Part shown: positions 19,407 through 22,964 of the stretch, piece by piece
Layout: every line of letters begins with the position of its first letter
Position numbering within the stretch: position 1 is the first letter of the stretch
Virus record (IMG/VR): IMGVR_UViG_3300003806_000007
Coordinates: 1-22,964 of that record
DNA: 22,964 nt
Origin: a virus
Strand: one strand, 5' to 3'
Notes under the pieces: generated by a model
What the model saw: the letters and a program-made list of their open reading frames with translations, nothing else
What the model was told of the DNA's origin: nothing
The model's database searches: none
Translations under genes and position numbers: made by a program

Positions 19407-22400
19407 TCTACGAGGCTGGACAGTGGGCCTCGAGCTGGCGTCGGCTGAAGTGCAGACATATCCCGACCAGCATTGACCATCACATCATTCATCTGCTTAT
19501 CAAGACGATCCATCTGCTGCTGCCTCATCAGTGGTGGCAGTTTAGGATTGTCCTTAACCTGCATCCGTTGCTGGCGTAGGTCTTTCAGCTCTTTATCGGC
19601 TGCTCTCATGGAGATGACAGGATCGCTATTGCTCCATGTAATCTTGCCATTCGACTCGGTTGCTCCCAGATCGTACAAAATCTTATCCATGACCTTGTAG
19701 TTTTGTGTCGTTGGGTTCTTCTGATAGTCAGCCACTGCCTTACGAGCCTCGTTCTCCCTTTGAGAAACAATGTCGTGCAGCTCGTAATAACGCTGGCTGG
19801 AGTCAAACTTGGATGGAGCAAAGCCCTTCACAAGCGGCGTATCCTCGGTCGGGCTTGGGATGCCAGTCATCAGGTTAGCCACATATTGATACAGGCTCGT
19901 GGCGGAACGACCAGCTCCACCGACAACAAAATCATAGAGATGCTGGACATCATCTGGATACACATCGATTGCACCCGGCTGAGCTGCGTTACCGCCCGTC
20001 GCGTTGTTGAGCCAACGGGTAAACTCCGAAAACGGAACGCTCGTGTTCTTGCTCTCCTGATACGAGCGAGGCGTACCCTTAGTGAATTGCGTCTCTGGCG
20101 GGTGAACGGGGCTACCAGTCCATTTCTGATTGTAATACAGATCGACAAGCGGCTGCACGACCGATGGTGCAATCATTTGTGCAAGCGGACCGGATGCAAT
20201 CGGCATGGCTGACCAGAACATACCAGATGCTGCATTGGCCGCTGTATCAGCTGGAGTTGCCTGACCTGCAAGCAAAGCAGCCAGCTTCTCACCAAGGTAG
20301 AACGGAATGTTAAGCTGGGCGCCGATAGGGATTTTGATATAATCCTTTTCGCCCGGACCTGTCTTGATAATGAGATTGCCCTGCTTTTCCCATTCAGGGA
20401 TATTCATATAATTCTTGCGGCCCTTCTTCATCTTGTCATCGTCGGATACCATCAGATTCCGAAGGCCATTGGCAAAACCAATACCGACAAGAGCGGCTGC
20501 TACACGCTGGCCACGCTTGGACCTGAGCAAGTTAGCCCATGTGAAGCCCGGCTGTAGAGCTGCATTGAAGAACCACTTATAGGCATTTGCATAGCTGGTG
20601 TATTTGCCACGACGACGGAAGTTAACCGTAGCGTCGAGCGCCATCAGTGCTGATTTCTCGTCCGAGTAACCAGACTTCTTAGCTGCCATATAGACAGCCA
20701 TACGGGTTGCTTCTTCCAATGGAGCGTTCAACTTCTCCATTGCATTTGGAATGGCCGTCAAGACCTTCCAGATTGCAGACCGAGCCTTGGCTGGAAGAGT
20801 ACGCCATGTAATCGGGTCAGCTTTGCCGGAGATGGCTTGCATATCACGGGCGATCTGCTCGATGTCTCCACCACGGTAATAGCTGATACGTCCACCGTTC
20901 TGGCGCCATTCGTCAAAAATTGCCTGTTGAGCTGGCGTCATCTTGCCGATGCTATGACGAATAGCGGTCATAAGAGCGGGGAAATAGCTTGTGGCAAAGT
21001 TGGCAGCGACCTTTGGGTCTTTGATGTAGGTGTAGGTCAGAGCATCCAGAACGTCGCGTGATACGTTCTTTGCCATGAAGTCTAGGTTCTTGCCTGTCTG
21101 GAGCTGAGAATAGAAATGGTTCAGCTCGTTAAACTTCTGCAAGAATTGTGGCATCTGGTTAAGGCCAACACGTTTGAAGGCCTCTGCCATCGCATCGTTG
21201 TTCAACCGAATGTAGTACGGCATACCACCGATCTTGGCGATGACCGTGCTTGGCGTGACCATACCTTCTACGTTGTACGTTACATATCCATCATCACCGA
21301 TGACCTTTTTCAAGACTGGTTTGTTAACCACCCATAGGTCTGGGTTTGGATAAGACTTAGCCAAACGATAAAGCGCCTTGGCTACGTTGTTCTTCTCAAT
21401 GCGATAGATGCCTTCCTGAGCGCGGAGGATGGTATTCATCAATGGATTGTCTGGGATCGACGTGCGGCCAGTCGCAGCTCGCCACTCGCTCGGGGAAACG
21501 CTGATCCCCTTGCCCAAATTCATGCCATTGTAGCCGGACGTGCGATCTTCCGATGCCTCACGTTCAGCAAAACCAAACAATGGAACGTAGCGAGGCGCTG
21601 CTGCCTTGAGAGCATCTGCATCGGCTTGGGAGATAAGACCATTGTCTACGCGGCGTTGCATATCCCGATCACGGATTGCATAGACATCCTGAGCCAGCTC
21701 TTCCAGCTCTTTTGCCTTTGGACCGTTTTGATACTTATCCAGCATCTCTCTTGCGGTCTGGTTCATAAGACCAGAGCCGCCGTCCGGCAGCTTTGGATTA
21801 CGAGCCGCAATCTCGGCGTTTCTTTCAAGAGCATGATGAGCAAGGAGATAGCCACCAAGCTCATCCTTGGTGACGCCGTACTCTTTCATCTTCTTGAACA
21901 AAGGATCGACTTCGTTTTTCTGGATGTCATACATTCCTTCCGACACACGACCGGGAAGGAGATTGGTTTTCATATAGACATCTAGGCTGTCAGGAAGAGG
22001 CGCACCGCTGCTACGCTGGATAGCTTCCTGTACCTTGCGCTGGTACACGAACTCATCCTGAATGGCGCGGCGGAACTGCCCAAAGAGGCCTTCCTTCGGC
22101 TCTTCAAAGGATTTAACGACAGCATTTTGCTGCTTCGGACCCATGCCATTGGCTTGGTTCATCCGATTCATCTCATCGATAGAATCCTGATCGAACGAAT
22201 TATGCGATGCGTCCGTAACTGGCTCTTCGGGTTCCTCCCCAGCAGTCATCTCGGCAGCGTCAAACATACTCTCTGATTCGTTTATGCGACGGTCCAAATA
22301 GTCCTTAATTGACTTGCGAGCCTTGCCCTGCATACCAGCCAATGACTGATAGAGACGCTTCAAGCCATCAGCGATGCGACCAAAGAACTTCCCGATGACA

Positions 22401-22964
22401 GACTGAGGACGCTCTTCAGACACCATGTATTTGGAAACCTGATCAGCGAAATACTCGCTAAACGAACGCCAATATGGAGTAAGGACTTCTGAAGCAGGTA
22501 AAGGTTTTGTGTGAGGGGTGATTTTTTGAAGTTTCCCAACAACATGAGCGCGAAGAGCTTTAACGTATTGCTCTACGTTGCTTGCCTTATGTTCTTTAAG
22601 AAACTGCTTGTAATCTTTAATAATCGCTTCTTTTTCTTCTGGCGAAGCGCGTTCGAACACTTCTTTTTCAAAAGTGTGGCCCAGCTCATGTGCAAGAATT
22701 TCGAGATTGAATGATTTTCTTGGATGCAATTTTAATGTGATAATAGACGTTCTTGTGGACGGGAACCATGTCCTCAATCCATTGGCAGTCTTTAGTGGTC
22801 TAGATATTGCTCTTTGATTGTAAGGTCTTAAGTCAAAATTCTTTACATCCTTATCAAGCATAAGGTGAATCTTGCCCTTCAATCCGAGCATATTGGCCCA
22901 GTCTTTTAGGACATTGAAATACTCTTCAGGCATATTGGGAGACTTGGAGAATTGATCCGGTCCC
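19388..22964 (-). CDS. Partial giant virion protein with HELGH metallopeptidase
   Basis: At least 1,191 residues; the frame is open to the edge (GPDQFSKSPN before the first Met at 22933, no ribosome binding site), so the N-terminus lies outside. Counting from that Met, HELGH is at 82-86 inside LEILAHELGHTFEK, with SFSEYFAD (Glu160) as the likely third zinc ligand, so a zincin peptidase is plausible. The middle and C-terminal parts (KNVSRDVLDALTYTYI, about 630-645) resemble the large polyvalent proteins (LPD38 group) and internal virion proteins of podophages. Hydrophobic stretches near 830-850 and 905-930 might insert in membranes during DNA ejection. The C-terminal 80 residues are basic and helical. 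Confidence 0.82.
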   Translation of the reverse strand, partial: GPDQFSKSPNMPEEYFNVLKDWANMLGLKGKIHLMLDKDVKNFDLRPYNQRAISRPLKTANGLRTWFPSTRTSIITLKLHPRKSFNLEILAHELGHTFEKEVFERASPEEKEAIIKDYKQFLKEHKASNVEQYVKALRAHVVGKLQKITPHTKPLPASEVLTPYWRSFSEYFADQVSKYMVSEERPQSVIGKFFGRIADGLKRLYQSLAGMQGKARKSIKDYLDRRINESESMFDAAEMTAGEEPEEPVTDASHNSFDQDSIDEMNRMNQANGMGPKQQNAVVKSFEEPKEGLFGQFRRAIQDEFVYQRKVQEAIQRSSGAPLPDSLDVYMKTNLLPGRVSEGMYDIQKNEVDPLFKKMKEYGVTKDELGGYLLAHHALERNAEIAARNPKLPDGGSGLMNQTAREMLDKYQNGPKAKELEELAQDVYAIRDRDMQRRVDNGLISQADADALKAAAPRYVPLFGFAEREASEDRTSGYNGMNLGKGISVSPSEWRAATGRTSIPDNPLMNTILRAQEGIYRIEKNNVAKALYRLAKSYPNPDLWVVNKPVLKKVIGDDGYVTYNVEGMVTPSTVIAKIGGMPYYIRLNNDAMAEAFKRVGLNQMPQFLQKFNELNHFYSQLQTGKNLDFMAKNVSRDVLDALTYTYIKDPKVAANFATSYFPALMTAIRHSIGKMTPAQQAIFDEWRQNGGRISYYRGGDIEQIARDMQAISGKADPITWRTLPAKARSAIWKVLTAIPNAMEKLNAPLEEATRMAVYMAAKKSGYSDEKSALMALDATVNFRRRGKYTSYANAYKWFFNAALQPGFTWANLLRSKRGQRVAAALVGIGFANGLRNLMVSDDDKMKKGRKNYMNIPEWEKQGNLIIKTGPGEKDYIKIPIGAQLNIPFYLGEKLAALLAGQATPADTAANAASGMFWSAMPIASGPLAQMIAPSVVQPLVDLYYNQKWTGSPVHPPETQFTKGTPRSYQESKNTSVPFSEFTRWLNNATGGNAAQPGAIDVYPDDVQHLYDFVVGGAGRSATSLYQYVANLMTGIPSPTEDTPLVKGFAPSKFDSSQRYYELHDIVSQRENEARKAVADYQKNPTTQNYKVMDKILYDLGATESNGKITWSNSDPVISMRAADKELKDLRQQRMQVKDNPKLPPLMRQQQMDRLDKQMNDVMVNAGRDMSALQPTPARGPLSSLVEKTPRR

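Overview
The window looks like part of a tailed double-stranded DNA phage or prophage of an alphaproteobacterium. The phage call rests on terminase subunits, a large virion protein, and replication and recombination genes packed with 1-20 nt overlaps. The alphaproteobacterial host is inferred from a GcrA-type cell-cycle regulator homologue and a large terminase of the kind seen in alphaproteobacterial phages and gene transfer agents. There is no integrase, tRNA, rRNA, CRISPR array or insertion sequence that I can support.

Layout. (1) 1-2746, leftward: small terminase, large terminase, a small unknown protein, a HlyC-like lysine acyltransferase, and the start of a protein with an N-terminal poly-glycine run, cut by the window edge. 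A near-perfect sigma70-type promoter (2719-2746) precedes them. (2) 2747-3316: a control region without a convincing gene, holding paired palindromes. (3) 3317-6530, rightward: nine small accessory proteins of mostly unknown function. Four are preceded by copies of one leader cassette (two hairpins plus AACAGGAG). The block ends with a 50-residue helix-turn-helix protein and a bidirectional terminator. (4) 6600-9898, leftward: primase, SF2 helicase, a helix-turn-helix protein, a Cys-rich small protein and a small unknown. (5) 9899-10625: a 727 bp non-coding gap dense in perfect hairpins, closed by an intrinsic terminator, a candidate structured RNA, with divergent promoters beside it. (6) 10626-11561, rightward: a helix-turn-helix/metallophosphoesterase fusion. 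(7) 11571-15462, leftward: fourteen very small genes led by a DUF1064-type nuclease. Many are coiled-coil paralogues joined by one conserved junction that carries the ribosome binding site. (8) 15539-19372, rightward: a recombination module (YqaJ exonuclease, ERF annealing protein, DUF1367-like protein), GcrA homologue, HNH protein and small unknowns, ending in a terminator. (9) 19388-22964, leftward: the C-terminal 1,191 residues of a very large virion protein with a HELGH metallopeptidase motif.

How it fits together. The primase and helicase probably start replication with host polymerase, since no phage polymerase is in view. The YqaJ/ERF pair, with the DUF1064 nuclease, would do single-strand annealing recombination, which could also shuffle the repeated small-gene arrays. 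The GcrA homologue offers a way to redirect host RNA polymerase. The best candidates for something undescribed are the two repeat-organised small-gene arrays (3.2-4.9 kb and 12.8-15.1 kb), the hairpin-rich non-coding region at 9.9-10.4 kb, and the acyltransferase next to the terminase. All functional statements come from reading motifs; no database search was run.
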